Shown: one piece after another, positions 36,056 through 44,826 of the stretch | How the letters are laid out: each line of letters starts with the position of its first letter | Position numbering within the stretch: position 1 is the stretch's first letter | DNA from: JASHVB01 sp963780805 | Lineage (GTDB): Bacteria > Pseudomonadota > Alphaproteobacteria > Acetobacterales > Acetobacteraceae | Assembly: GCA_963780805.1 (NCBI GenBank) | Contig: CAWADP010000010.1 | Coordinates: forward strand, 372,001 to 436,000 | Length of the DNA stretch: 64,000 nt | Direction: 5' to 3' | The notes under the pieces: generated by a model | What the model saw: the letters and a program-made list of their open reading frames with translations, nothing else | Told to the model about the DNA's origin: nothing | Database searches by the model: none | Made by a program: the position numbers and the translations under genes

Positions 36056-36565
36056 CTAGCGGGAACAGTAGTCCCAATACCCCTGGTTGTGGGCTGGGCT
36101 CGACCAGTACCAGCACAGGGCCGGTGACGGTGGGGGTGGTGGCGTTGCGGCAGCGATTACGGTGCCAAGTGCCACGCCCGCGACAACGGCACCGTAATAG
36201 GGTGCCGCGACCCATGGCCTGTAGACGGCGCCGGCATAAACCGGACCGCCATAAACAGGACGGCCATAAACAGGACGGCCATAAGCGGGTGGACGATACG
36301 CGGTTCCGCCATTCGGACCGACGGCGGCGGCGCCACCGTACGGGCCTCGCACAGCCGCCGCGCCATTGGGACCTTGCGCGTAGCCGGCGCCCCTTGGGCC
36401 GCGCGCCGCGGTGCCGCCATTCGGACCTTGCGCGTAGCCGCCGCCCCTCGGACCAGTAGTGGCGGTACCGCCGCGTGGACCGGTCACGGTTCCCCAGCCA
36501 AATACCTGCAATGGAACGGCAAAACCAATCAAAGCAGCGAGCGAGATCCAAATGAAGCGGTTCAT
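36056..36565 (-). CDS. secreted glycine-rich repeat protein
   Basis: 169 residues with a signal peptide (MNRFIWISLAALIGFAVPLQVFG). Then GPRGG/GPNGG-type repeats (GTVTGPRGGTATTGPRGGGYAQGPNGG, about six units), a YGRPVYGRPVYGGPVY repeat, a hydrophobic stretch (YYGAVVAGVALGTVIAAA) and a WYWSSPAHNQGYWDYC end. Similar repeat proteins with a C-terminal Tyr/Trp segment accompany DUF2092 proteins in Proteobacteria. The ATG overlaps the stop of the DUF2092 gene (ATGA), so they are coupled and likely act together in the envelope. Confidence 0.75.
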   Translation of the reverse strand: MNRFIWISLAALIGFAVPLQVFGWGTVTGPRGGTATTGPRGGGYAQGPNGGTAARGPRGAGYAQGPNGAAAVRGPYGGAAAVGPNGGTAYRPPAYGRPVYGRPVYGGPVYAGAVYRPWVAAPYYGAVVAGVALGTVIAAATPPPPPSPALCWYWSSPAHNQGYWDYCSR

Positions 36566-37359
36566 TGTGGAGCTCCTGTGTCTTGGTCGCTGAGAGCTGT
36601 GCCGAAATCAATCTCCTGGGCTCCATTTGGTGGAGCGAAGGCAAAGTCGGCATCGGCCGGATGCACGTTGAAGTCCCAATCGGACATCTCGGCGATGAAG
36701 TTGGGCTTACCGGGCGAATCATTGTCGATGACGATAAGTCTTCGTGGCACGCCGCGATCCGCCTCAAGCCAAAGTTCCAGTTCGATGCCTGGCGGCTGGG
36801 AAAACACCAGGTGGACGCATGGCACGCCGTCGATCGTCACCTTGTTGACCTCACGGCCGGACGTGACGCCATGCAAGAATGCCTTGCCAGGCGCGTTGGT
36901 GAGAAAGTCGGCCAAAGGAAAGTCGAGCTTGAAGCGACCCATCACAACGTACATCATCATCGTGATGGTGTCGGGAACCGGCAGCCTCGCGTAGTGACTG
37001 CCGGCATCCATCGCGAGGACGACGGTCTTGCCGTCGTAGAACAGCTTGCGCGGTCCATCATCGCCGTTATCGTCGATCAGCAATCGATCCGGCCGGCGAA
37101 CCGTGACCTTCAAGTCGTGTTCGACATGCAGCAGCACACCACTCTCGTTTGCAGAGGGCCGGATAGTCCTGGCCCGAAACGAGAATTCCTTGGCGAGCAG
37201 CGTCTTGCCCATCTGTGCTACAGCGGCGCGAGCGTCTTCAGTGATCGTTGGTTTCGGCGGGGTGGCGGCGACAGCCGACCAGCTGCCAAACATCGTCGTG
37301 CTTTCCATAACGCTCGCATACAGACCCGCGAGGGCCACCACCACCGTCCTGCGTTTCAT
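36562..37359 (-). CDS. DUF2092 domain secreted protein
   Basis: 265 residues: signal peptide (first about 31 residues, ending AVAA), then the DUF2092 fold related to LolA/LolB-like lipoprotein carriers: LHVEHDLKVTVRRPDRLLIDDN, RKLFYDGKTVVLAMDAGSHYARLPVPDTI, VDGVPCVHLVF-like VTIDGVPCVHLVFSQ, LELWLEADRGVPRRLIV, SDWDFNVHPADADFAFAPPNGAQEI. A periplasmic role carrying or sensing a hydrophobic ligand is inferred from the fold. GGAGAA upstream of ATG 37359. Cotranscribed with the glycine-rich protein gene. Confidence 0.85.
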   Translation of the reverse strand: MKRRTVVVALAGLYASVMESTTMFGSWSAVAATPPKPTITEDARAAVAQMGKTLLAKEFSFRARTIRPSANESGVLLHVEHDLKVTVRRPDRLLIDDNGDDGPRKLFYDGKTVVLAMDAGSHYARLPVPDTITMMMYVVMGRFKLDFPLADFLTNAPGKAFLHGVTSGREVNKVTIDGVPCVHLVFSQPPGIELELWLEADRGVPRRLIVIDNDSPGKPNFIAEMSDWDFNVHPADADFAFAPPNGAQEIDFGTALSDQDTGAPQ

Positions 37360-37392
37360 GAATGCTTCTCCGGTAGTTCGCCACTGACCAAT

Positions 37393-37752
37393 TTAGTCCT
37401 GCATCCAATTCATGTTCACAGCGCTATCGGGGAGCAACTCTGCGACAGCCCGCGGATCAACCTCGACATACGTACACCACCCTACAATCGTACGCCACCC
37501 TACAATGCGCTCACCATTGCGGCCAGCGCGTTCACCCGAGGCGGGAGCGTCCGTCATCTCTTCGATCGTCACCGCCGGTTGCCGAGGCTTGATGATGCCG
37601 CGTAGCGCGGTGACCGGAAGCTTCGGCAACAGGCCGACGCGGCGGTCGTCCCGCAGGAAGAACTTCACCCGGTCGCCCGGCCACAAGTCAAGATGCTCCC
37701 GAATCGCCTTCGGGATGGGCATCTGGCCCTAGGTGGTGATGGCTGAGGCCAT
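37393..37752 (-). pseudogene. AbrB/MazE-type antitoxin with stop at codon 8
   Basis: From ATG 37752 the text is MASAITT, TAG (37729-37731), then GQMPIPKAIREHLDLWPGDRVKFF, the swapped-hairpin AbrB DNA-binding domain of an antitoxin. Related genes have lysine (AAG) at the stop position, so one base change interrupts the gene. A short product could start at ATG 37722. The C-terminal part (VTIEEMTDAP ... DSAVNMNWMQD) is also unlike the usual toxin-binding tail. No toxin gene is adjacent on either side. Confidence 0.7.
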
Positions 37753-37914
37753 TGGCCCTCTTGAGCATTACATTAACAGGACCCTAATACGACGCCCGCC
37801 AATCATCAAGCGGGCTCTGTTGCGGCCGCGTCCAACGCAGGCGTCTCGCCCGGGCCGCTCTCCCGGCCTTGCCGACCCATGCCGCGGTGAACCACAACGC
37901 TCCCGACCACGCGC

Positions 37915-39987
37915 ATGCAGCCCGACCCCCTCGCCCCCCTGTTCGCGCCGCTGACCACGCTGAGAGGCGTCGGCGCCTCCGTGGCGACTCTGATCGCCAA
38001 GGCGGCCGGCGGCGAGCGGGTGATCGACCTGTTGTTCCACCTCCCGGAGTCCTACACGGACCGCCGCGCTCGTCCGGCCATTGCCCAGGCGGAGCCCGGC
38101 GTCGTGGCGACGCTGTCGGTCGAGGTCGTGCGCCACGAACCCCCCGCTAATTCCCGCCAGCCCTGGCGCGTCGTGGTGAAGGACGCGTCCGGCTTCGCCG
38201 ACCTGGTGTTCTTCGTCGCCCACGAGAAGGCGGCTGCGAAGCGGCAGGAGCAAATGCCACCGGGGGCGAAGCTGCTGGTCTCCGGCAAGCTGGAATCCTT
38301 CAATGGCCGCATCACCCTTCCGCATCCGGAGCATGTGCTGCCACTCGCCATGGCCGACCGGCTGCCGGCGATCGAGCCGGTATGGCGCCTCACCGCCGGC
38401 CTGTGGCCGCGCCAGGTGGGCACCGCCATGCGGGAATCGCTAACCCACCTGCCCGCCCTGCCCGAATGGCACGATCCGGCCTTACTCCGCCGCGAGAAAT
38501 GGCCCGCCTTCGCCGACGCCCTGCGCGCGGTCCAGGCCCCGGCAGAACCGCCGTCCGACCGGCCCCGCATCCGCCTCGCGTATGACGAGCTGCTGGCCGG
38601 ACAAGTGGCGCTGGGCGTGGTGCGCGGCCGGGTGCGCGCCCGCCCGGGCCGCGTCCTGGCGGGCGACGGCACCCTGCGCCCCAAGGCGCTGGAACGCTTC
38701 GGCTTCGCCCCCACGGCGTCGCAGACACGCGCCCTGGCGGAGATCGACGCCGACCTCGGCGGCGCCCGCCGCATGCTGCGGCTGCTGCAAGGCGACGTTG
38801 GGTCCGGCAAGACGCTGGTGGCGCTGCTGACCATGCTGCGCGCGGCGGAATCCGGCGCCCAGGCGGCGCTGATGGCGCCTACCGAGGTGCTCGCCCGCCA
38901 ACACCACCGCACCCTGTCGCATCTCTCGCCGGTGCCGGTGGCGCTGCTCTCCGGCGCGATCAAGGGGCGCGAGCGGTCGCGGCTGCTACGCGGCCTGGCG
39001 GATGGATCCATCCAAATGGTGGTCGGCACCCACGCCCTGTTCCAGGATTCAGTGGCGTATCGCGACCTCGCCGTGGCGGTGATCGACGAGCAACATCGCT
39101 TCGGCGTGGATCAGCGCCTGTTGCTTGGCGGCAAGGGGGAAACGACCGACGTGCTGGTGATGACCGCCACGCCCATCCCGCGCACGCTGCTGCTGACGCA
39201 ATGGGGCGAGATGGACGTCTCCCGCCTGACCGAGAAGCCGGGCGGCCGGCTGCCGATCCGCACCACGCTGCACTCGCTGGGCACGCTGCCGGACGTGCTG
39301 GAGGGCGTCGTGCGCAAGCTGGAGGACGGCGCGCAGGTCTACTGGGTGTGCCCGCTGGTGGCGGAGAGCGAGGCACTGGACCTCGCCGCGGCAGAGGAAC
39401 GTTTCGCCGTGCTGGCGGCGCGGTTCGGCAACCGCGTCGGCCTGGCGCACGGCCGCCAGACGTCCGAGGCGCGCGAGGCGGCGCTGGCGGATTTCGCGGC
39501 GGGGCGGGTACGGCTGCTGGTGGCGACCACCGTGGTGGAAGTAGGCGTGGACGTGCCACAGGCGAGCGTGATGGTGATCGAGCATGCGGAACGTTTCGGC
39601 TTGGCGCAGTTGCACCAGTTGCGCGGCCGGGTGGGCCGCGGCGCCGAGGCCAGCTTCTGCCTGCTGGTGCACGAGGACTGGGTTAACGAGACCGCCCGCC
39701 GCCGCCTGATGCTGCTGCGTGACACCGAGGACGGCTTCCTGATCGCGGACGAGGATTTCCGGTTGCGCGGTGGCGGCGATCTGCTGGGCACGCGGCAGGC
39801 CGGCGCGCCTGGGTTCAGGCTGGCCGACCCGGTAGAACATGAAGGCCTGCTGCACATGGCCGACCGCGACGCGGCTTTGCTGCTGGAGCGCGATCCCAAG
39901 CTGGAGAGCGAACGCGGCCGTGCGGTGCGTGTGCTGCTGCGGTTGTTCGAACGGACGGTGGCGATGCGCACGCTGCTGGCTGGGTGA
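37915..39987 (+). CDS. recG: ATP-dependent DNA helicase RecG
   Basis: 690 residues, full length. Wedge (OB) domain with the PLTTLRGVG start, then Walker A GDVGSGKT near 293, DEQHRFGVDQR near 391, VMTATPIPRTL, HGRQTSEAREAALADFAAG, TTVVEVGVDVPQASVMVIEHAERFGLAQLHQLRGRVGRG (motifs V-VI) and the C-terminal TRG-like ADEDFRLRGGGDLLGTRQAG. It regresses stalled replication forks. Its last about 240 bases are repeated at 41318-41561 (see there). Confidence 0.96.
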   Translation: MQPDPLAPLFAPLTTLRGVGASVATLIAKAAGGERVIDLLFHLPESYTDRRARPAIAQAEPGVVATLSVEVVRHEPPANSRQPWRVVVKDASGFADLVFFVAHEKAAAKRQEQMPPGAKLLVSGKLESFNGRITLPHPEHVLPLAMADRLPAIEPVWRLTAGLWPRQVGTAMRESLTHLPALPEWHDPALLRREKWPAFADALRAVQAPAEPPSDRPRIRLAYDELLAGQVALGVVRGRVRARPGRVLAGDGTLRPKALERFGFAPTASQTRALAEIDADLGGARRMLRLLQGDVGSGKTLVALLTMLRAAESGAQAALMAPTEVLARQHHRTLSHLSPVPVALLSGAIKGRERSRLLRGLADGSIQMVVGTHALFQDSVAYRDLAVAVIDEQHRFGVDQRLLLGGKGETTDVLVMTATPIPRTLLLTQWGEMDVSRLTEKPGGRLPIRTTLHSLGTLPDVLEGVVRKLEDGAQVYWVCPLVAESEALDLAAAEERFAVLAARFGNRVGLAHGRQTSEAREAALADFAAGRVRLLVATTVVEVGVDVPQASVMVIEHAERFGLAQLHQLRGRVGRGAEASFCLLVHEDWVNETARRRLMLLRDTEDGFLIADEDFRLRGGGDLLGTRQAGAPGFRLADPVEHEGLLHMADRDAALLLERDPKLESERGRAVRVLLRLFERTVAMRTLLAG

Positions 39988-40144
39988 CGCCTTTGCCGCG
40001 AGGACAACCAGACCCGTCGCCCATGTGGCACCCCGTCGGAATACATTCGCTTCCAGCTTAGGACTGCGGGTCAGATCGCGCTTGCCATGTCAGGAAAGGG
40101 GTTGCCTGGCGTAAACGACTGAACCATCTCCTGTGGGGACCGCG

Positions 40145-40545
40145 ATGGAGATCTCATTCAGGGACGTAGAGGCTGTGGAGGCCCGAGCGTTGGCGGAGGA
40201 ACTCCGGCTCGCGCTCAACCAAGCCGGCCTGCCCATCGAGGCCGTGACGATCGAGCAGGCATCCGGCGAGGCTGTAAATCTTGGAAGTGTCCTCGGCGTT
40301 GACATCGAGCTCCCGCTACACGCGCTTGGCGCCGTCGGCTACATAGCCTGCTTCGAGAAGTGTATGTTTGAGCTGACACGAGGACGTGAGGCATCCGATC
40401 GCGCAACGCGAGTATCTACATTGCTACGGAGAGGGGTGTAGCGGTCATCCCGTCTGAAATCGGCCGAGACAAACTCGAGTCTGTTCTCTCGAAGCTTTAC
40501 CAATTCTCGTTCGGTACAACCAATGAGTTGTCTAGGGATCTGTAG
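40145..40545 (+). pseudogene. EACC-like small protein with a frameshift
   Basis: ATG 40145 gives MEISFRDVEAVEARALAEEL, EAVTIEQASGEAVNLGSVLG and IACFEKCMFELTRGR, which resembles effector-associated constant component (EACC1)-like proteins linked to conflict systems. The frame closes at 40441, but a second frame continues as NASIYIATERGVAVIPSEIGRDKLESVLSKLYQF to TAG 40545. One missing base near 40395 would unite them into about 133 residues. Base composition is less GC-rich than the neighbours. The assignment to the EACC group is by memory of its pattern and is tentative. Confidence 0.5.
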
Positions 40546-40569
40546 TGCGAAGCAGCCACCGCGCTCGCC

Positions 40570-40977
40570 TCACCCCCGCGCTGATTTCCGCGGACGCCCA
40601 CCCTTCGCGCCGTTCGCCCGCGCCGCCGCCGCCTTCGCCGGAGACGTCGCCCATCCTCCCATCCGAGCCATATGGGATCTGGTCCCGAACAACCCCGCGA
40701 GCAAACCGGGCACCGACAGGTCGGCATCAAGCTCTTCCCAGTGCAAGCCGTAGCCACCACCCAGGATTTCGACCTCCGCCAGTTGGTTTTCGGTCGCCGT
40801 CTCCAGCCCTTGAGCCAGCCGTGGCGGAAAGCTGAATGTGCATCCGTTCGTTAGCTCGACGATCACTCGGCGCAGGTTTTGATCGTAGCGGGCAGACGCA
40901 GCGCGCGGTTCGTTAAAGGCGGCTTCCCTGCCGCGTTGCAGCGCAGCCTCGATTTGGGCGTCAGTCGGTTCGGCCAT
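40570..40977 (-). CDS. DUF2442 domain protein (partner of DUF4160 gene)
   Basis: 135 residues: QIEAALQRGREAAFNEPRAASARYDQNLRRVIVELTNG, then the DUF2442 core FSFPPRLAQGLETATENQLAEVEILGGGYGLHWEELDADLSVPGLLAGLFG, and a basic C-terminus ending ANGAKGGRPRKSARG. Its ATG (40977) overlaps the DUF4160 stop by 17 bases. The pair looks like a toxin-antitoxin type unit, though neither activity is proved in this sequence. A second version is at 45937. Confidence 0.85.
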   Translation of the reverse strand: MAEPTDAQIEAALQRGREAAFNEPRAASARYDQNLRRVIVELTNGCTFSFPPRLAQGLETATENQLAEVEILGGGYGLHWEELDADLSVPGLLAGLFGTRSHMARMGGWATSPAKAAAARANGAKGGRPRKSARG

Positions 40978-41209
40978 GAATGCTCTCCCATCGCGCCAAC
41001 AGTTCCGTCCGCGCCTCGACAACGATCCGCACGGCGCGGCGGACCTCCCCTCTGGTCATGCGGTCGACCCAAATGAGCTCGGGCGTTCCACCCCGGCCGC
41101 TCAGGTTGATCTTCGCCTGTCCGTCACCAAACACGTGGACGTGGGCCGGATGGTGGTCGTCAACGAAGATGACCACGCGCAAGCCTTCGGCACGCAAAAC
41201 AGTGACCAT
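40961..41209 (-). CDS. DUF4160 domain protein
   Basis: 82 residues: MVTVLRAEGLRVVIFVDDHHPAHVHVFGDGQAKINL ... ELIWVDRMTRGEVRRAVRIVVEARTELLARWESIHG. The HHPAHVHV motif is the family hallmark. Cytoplasmic, function unknown, usually next to DUF2442. It ends inside the start of the DUF2442 gene. The 5' flank runs directly into the truncated recG copy. Confidence 0.85.
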   Translation of the reverse strand: MVTVLRAEGLRVVIFVDDHHPAHVHVFGDGQAKINLSGRGGTPELIWVDRMTRGEVRRAVRIVVEARTELLARWESIHGRTD

Positions 41210-41278
41210 CGACGATGCTAACCCATCTGGATGGGATTTGCAAACCATCCCTTGGCATTCCCCGCCGGCCCCGTCGGC

Positions 41279-41561
41279 TGCTGGTGGCGACGACGGTGGT
41301 GGAAGTGCGGGTGGAAGGGCGGACGAGGATTTCCGGTTGCGCGGTGGCGGCGATCTGCTGGGCACGCGGCAGGCCGGCGCGCCTGGGTTCAGGCTGGCCG
41401 ACCCGGTGGAACATGAGGGCCTGCTGCACATGGCCGACCGCGACGCGGCTTTGCTGCTGGAGCGCGACCCCAAGCTGGAGAGCGAACGCGGCCGTGCGGT
41501 GCGTGTGCTGCTGCGGTTGTTCGAACGGACGGTGGCGATGCGCACGCTGCTGGCTGCGTGA
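41279..41561 (+). pseudogene. truncated second copy of recG 3' end
   Basis: 41318-41561 matches 39746-39987 (recG codons for ADEDFRLRGGG to the end) with about four base differences, three of them silent. The bases just before it (CTGGTGGCGAC..CGGTGGTGGAAGT, 41281-41308) match recG 39519-39546, so roughly 200 bases between were lost. There is no start or helicase core. Both copies are in the same orientation about 1.57 kb apart, with the EACC-like gene and the DUF4160/DUF2442 pair between them. Confidence 0.9.
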
Positions 41562-41683
41562 GGAGAAACAGCCAGACAACAGGCGGAGATCCAAGCCGCC
41601 TGTTCAAGGGACGCGTGGGTCGTCTTTCCGCCGACGGCAAGCCCCAAAACCAAGGGTAACGAACATGGTCGGCCCCCGTCATT

Positions 41684-41935
41684 TCACGGTTTCATAGCTG
41701 CGTCAGTAAGAAAATCGTCATTCCATAGTGGGGCGGACGCGGCCGAGCACTGCAGCCAGCGGTAGTCGGACCTGACATCGCGCCGCAGATTGCGCATCTC
41801 GGCAAACCCCTGCCGCATCTCGCCGCCTAGTGCGCGCATGTCCGTGCGCAGCTCGGCAAGCGTCTCGTGCGTCTCCTTGGCGATCTGCTCCAGCACCGCC
41901 AGCCGAGCACGTGAGTCATCGGGGCCGTCAGCCAT
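41684..41935 (-). CDS. small coiled-coil protein
   Basis: 83 residues from ATG 41935. The middle is a heptad-rich helix (LAVLEQIAKETHETLAELRTDMRALGGEMRQGFAEMRNLRRDVRSDYRWL), as in small XhlA-like proteins that end in a membrane helix. Here the C-terminus is CSAASAPLWNDDFLTDAAMKP with no membrane segment, so it may be truncated. It follows higA on the same strand with 7 bases between stop and ATG. Confidence 0.55.
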   Translation of the reverse strand: MADGPDDSRARLAVLEQIAKETHETLAELRTDMRALGGEMRQGFAEMRNLRRDVRSDYRWLQCSAASAPLWNDDFLTDAAMKP

Positions 41936-41942
41936 GGCGTGG

Positions 41943-42266
41943 TCAGGCAGCGCGCATGTGTCGCCTGGCTTCCTCCAGATCATGCATCATCTGCAGGTTG
42001 AGCCAGAACGCGGGCGAAGTGCCGAATCGCTTGCCGAACAAAATCGCGGTCTCGGCAGTGATCGACCGCTCGCCCGCCACGATCATGGTCACCCTATTGG
42101 AGGCAACGCCAAGCTCCCGCGCCAGCGCGCGAGCAGACAGCCCGAGCGGGATCATGAACTCCTCGCGCAGCACCTGGCCGGGCGTGACCGGCCCAATGCG
42201 TTTCCGGGTGGCCACGTCCGAGAAGTCCAGCCCCAACATCGAATCAACCTCGATCGCCATACCCAT
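41943..42266 (-). CDS. higA: HigA-type antitoxin
   Basis: 107 residues with a HTH_XRE domain: MLGLDFSDVATRKRIGPVTPGQVLREEFMIPLGLSARALARELGVASNRVTMIVAGERSITAETAILFGKRFGTSPAFWLNLQMMHDLEEARR. The PVTPGQVLREEF and PAFWLNLQ blocks define the HigA/VapI antitoxin group. Start could be ATG 42266 (sharing TGATG with the higB stop) or 42260. It should bind its own promoter and HigB. The toxin upstream is only a fragment. Confidence 0.88.
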   Translation of the reverse strand: MGMAIEVDSMLGLDFSDVATRKRIGPVTPGQVLREEFMIPLGLSARALARELGVASNRVTMIVAGERSITAETAILFGKRFGTSPAFWLNLQMMHDLEEARRHMRAA

Positions 42267-42397
42267 CACGCTCCATGGTAATCCACGATCTCAACGTCGA
42301 ACGCGTCCCCCGCTCGCCACACGAAGCAGAGCCGCCACCGGTCGTTGACGCGGATGCTGTGCTGTCCGGCGCGGTCACCCGACAACGCCTCCAGGTG
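42266..42397 (-). pseudogene. HigB toxin, C-terminal fragment
   Basis: The frame ends with LEALSGDRAGQHSIRVNDRWRLCFVW and DVEIVDYH, the C-terminal half of a RelE/HigB mRNA interferase including the catalytic-site strand. The about 50 N-terminal residues that normally precede are replaced by unrelated text (about 42400-42520 in this frame), and there is no ATG in frame. The stop overlaps the higA start, so the original order higB-higA is kept. Confidence 0.75.
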
Positions 42398-42562
42398 GCT
42401 TCTACCGGCACCTCGGGTTCCGGCGGTTGGCGAGCGGCCCATCAAGCCTGTACTGGCCGGTGCGATGGTCCTCGACGTAAACGATACGGGTGTGCGAGCA
42501 AGATGGGATGGCCCCTCAGATTGCAATTTTCCTCCCCCGCACTGAATCGCCGACCGTGCGCA

Positions 42563-43462
42563 TCATTGCAAAAACGTGCGTACTTCTCGCAAGAACAGGT
42601 CCAGCCGGTCGTGGTGCACCCAGTGGCCGGCGCCTTCCACGCCCAGCACGCGGGTGTCCCGGAAGAACTTCGTGCGGCCATCGCCGGCAGGGTCCGTGGC
42701 CCAGCTTTCCTTCCCGTACACCAGCAACACCGGGCAGGTAATGCGCGCCCATAGTTCCGCGATGGCATCGCGCGTCATGTCATAGGGGGGCCACACCGCC
42801 ACGTAGTGGTCGAACTTCCAGCTATACGTGCCATCCTCGTTCTGGTTGACGGCGTGCTGCGTCAGGTGGCGCGCTTGCTCCGGCGACAAGTGCCGGTTGG
42901 CTTCCTGCATGCGCGCCAACGCATCCTCGATCGTGGCATAGCGTCGCTGCTGGCGGCCGGCATACGCACGCTGTTGCTCGATCCAGGCGCGCATGCGTTC
43001 GGCGATAGGCTTGCGTTCGCCCTCGCTCGCGGAACGAGGCCCCGGTCCCAGCCCCTCGATCGCCACCAGCCGGCGCACCGCTTCGGGATAGATACCGGTG
43101 TAGCGCAACGCGATGTTGCCCCCCAACGAGTGCGCAATGATCGACACGGGGGCCAGCTTCTGCTGATGCACCAGTTGCGCCAGGTCGTAGATGTAGCTGG
43201 CCATGGTGTAATGGCCGGACGCGGACCACGCGGAATCGCCGTGCCCGCGCAGGTCCGGCGCGATCACGTGGTACTTGTCGCGCAACCCGCGCGCCACCCA
43301 GTCCCAGTTCCGGCAATGGTCGCGCCCGCCATGCACTAACAGCAGCGGCGGTGCCTCGGGGTTTCCCCAGTCGACGTAGTGCAGCCGCAACCGCTGCGAG
43401 AAGAACACGCGCGACGTCGGCCCGGCTTCGATCATCCGATCGGCGGCTTGTGTTTGTGCCAT
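42563..43462 (-). CDS. alpha/beta hydrolase
   Basis: 299 residues, alpha/beta hydrolase fold 1: LLLVHGGRDHCRNWDWVARGL (oxyanion HGG), DLRGHGDSAW, the nucleophile elbow AHSLGGNIAL (serine near 112), and a histidine in GAGHWVHHDRLDLFLREVRTFL; the acid is probably the Asp in ATDPAGDGRT. Substrate not known. The start lies 31 bases inside the end of the amidase gene, so they are one operon. Confidence 0.88.
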   Translation of the reverse strand: MAQTQAADRMIEAGPTSRVFFSQRLRLHYVDWGNPEAPPLLLVHGGRDHCRNWDWVARGLRDKYHVIAPDLRGHGDSAWSASGHYTMASYIYDLAQLVHQQKLAPVSIIAHSLGGNIALRYTGIYPEAVRRLVAIEGLGPGPRSASEGERKPIAERMRAWIEQQRAYAGRQQRRYATIEDALARMQEANRHLSPEQARHLTQHAVNQNEDGTYSWKFDHYVAVWPPYDMTRDAIAELWARITCPVLLVYGKESWATDPAGDGRTKFFRDTRVLGVEGAGHWVHHDRLDLFLREVRTFLQ

Positions 43463-44826
43463 GCCGTGGCTTGCTCATACGCTGCGGCGGTCCGCAACAG
43501 CGTCGCCTCGTCGAAATACCGGCCGACGAACTGCACCGAGAGGGGCAACCCGTTGCGTGCCAGGCCGGACATCATCGCCAGCGCCGGATGTCCGGTCACG
43601 TTGAACGGCGTGCGGGCCTGCCGCGAGTAGGTGCGGGCCGTCTCCGCGGCGTCCTCGATCTGGCTGGCGGGATCCATCGAGCTGGCGCACAGCAGGACAT
43701 CCACGTCGCGCAGCGCGTCCTCGACCGCCGCGATCAACTGCGAGCGCCGCCGCTGTGCACCGACATAGTCGCCCGCGTTCATGAACGCGCCCGGCAGCAG
43801 GCGCCGCCGTGCCAACTGGCCATAATCGCCGGGGCGGGAGCGCAGCCACGGCGCATGGATCGACCACGCCTCACTGCACAGGATCACGCGATTGACGGCG
43901 GCGAATTCGGTCAGCGAGGGCAGCGCGATCGTGCGCACCTCGGCGCCTTCCGCCTGCAGCACGCGCACCACATCCTCCAGCGCCGCGGTCGTTTCGGGAT
44001 GCGCCGGCATGTCGGTCTCGTGGAAATGCCGCACGAAGCCAATCCGCAGGTCGCGCACACCCCGGTCTGACATGAGTCCGAAGCGGTGGGCCGGGCTGGC
44101 CGCGCTTCCCGGGTCGGCCGGATCGTAGCCCGCGATGGCGTCCAGCATCACCGCGGCGTCGGCAACGGTGCGGGTCAATGGCCCGACATGGTCGAGCGTG
44201 AACGACAACGGGAACGCGCCGCGCCGCGACACCAGCCCATAGGTGGGCTTCAGGCCAACGATGCCGCAGGCGCTGGCGGGATTGCGCACCGATCCGCCAG
44301 TATCCGTCCCCAACGCGCCCGGAAACAGCCCGGCACACACCCCTGCTCCCGAGCCTGACGACGATCCTCCCGGATGGTGCTCCGGGTTCCACGGATTGCG
44401 CGCGGGCGGGAACGGCAGGTCGAAGCTCGGGCCGCCGATGGCGAACTCATGCGTGGACAGCTTGCCGACGATGATGGCGCCGGCCTGGCGCAGCCGGGCT
44501 ATCACGGCCGCGTCCTGCTTCGCGACGTTGTCGAGCAGGATTTTCGAATGGCATGTGGTCGGCAGGCCGGCGACGTCGATGATGTCCTTCACGCCGATGG
44601 GCACGCCGTGCAGCGGACCGCGCACGCGTCTCGCGGCGATCTCCTTCTCGGCGGCGCGTGCGGCATCCATCGCGGCGTCGGCGTCCAGCCGGATGAAGGC
44701 GTGCAGCCGAGGATCAAGTCGCTCGATGCGCGCCAGCAGGCTGGTCAGCAGCTCCACCGGCGACAGCGACCGTTCGGCGAACGCCCGCGACGCTTGCGCG
44801 ATACCCAGCCAGTGCGCGGCGGTCAT
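43432..44826 (-). CDS. amidase signature family enzyme
   Basis: 464 residues. The Ser-cisSer-Lys triad is visible: K in PIGVKDIIDVAG (about 79), the GGSSSGSGAGVCAG block with the cis-serine, and the nucleophile serine in GTDTGGSVRNPASACG. It hydrolyses amide bonds; relatives include AtzE, GatA and aryl-acylamidases. A 60-residue gene ends ATGA-overlapped with its start and might supply a GatC/AtzG-like small subunit. Ends inside the alpha/beta hydrolase gene. Confidence 0.9.
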   Translation of the reverse strand: MTAAHWLGIAQASRAFAERSLSPVELLTSLLARIERLDPRLHAFIRLDADAAMDAARAAEKEIAARRVRGPLHGVPIGVKDIIDVAGLPTTCHSKILLDNVAKQDAAVIARLRQAGAIIVGKLSTHEFAIGGPSFDLPFPPARNPWNPEHHPGGSSSGSGAGVCAGLFPGALGTDTGGSVRNPASACGIVGLKPTYGLVSRRGAFPLSFTLDHVGPLTRTVADAAVMLDAIAGYDPADPGSAASPAHRFGLMSDRGVRDLRIGFVRHFHETDMPAHPETTAALEDVVRVLQAEGAEVRTIALPSLTEFAAVNRVILCSEAWSIHAPWLRSRPGDYGQLARRRLLPGAFMNAGDYVGAQRRRSQLIAAVEDALRDVDVLLCASSMDPASQIEDAAETARTYSRQARTPFNVTGHPALAMMSGLARNGLPLSVQFVGRYFDEATLLRTAAAYEQATAWHKHKPPIG

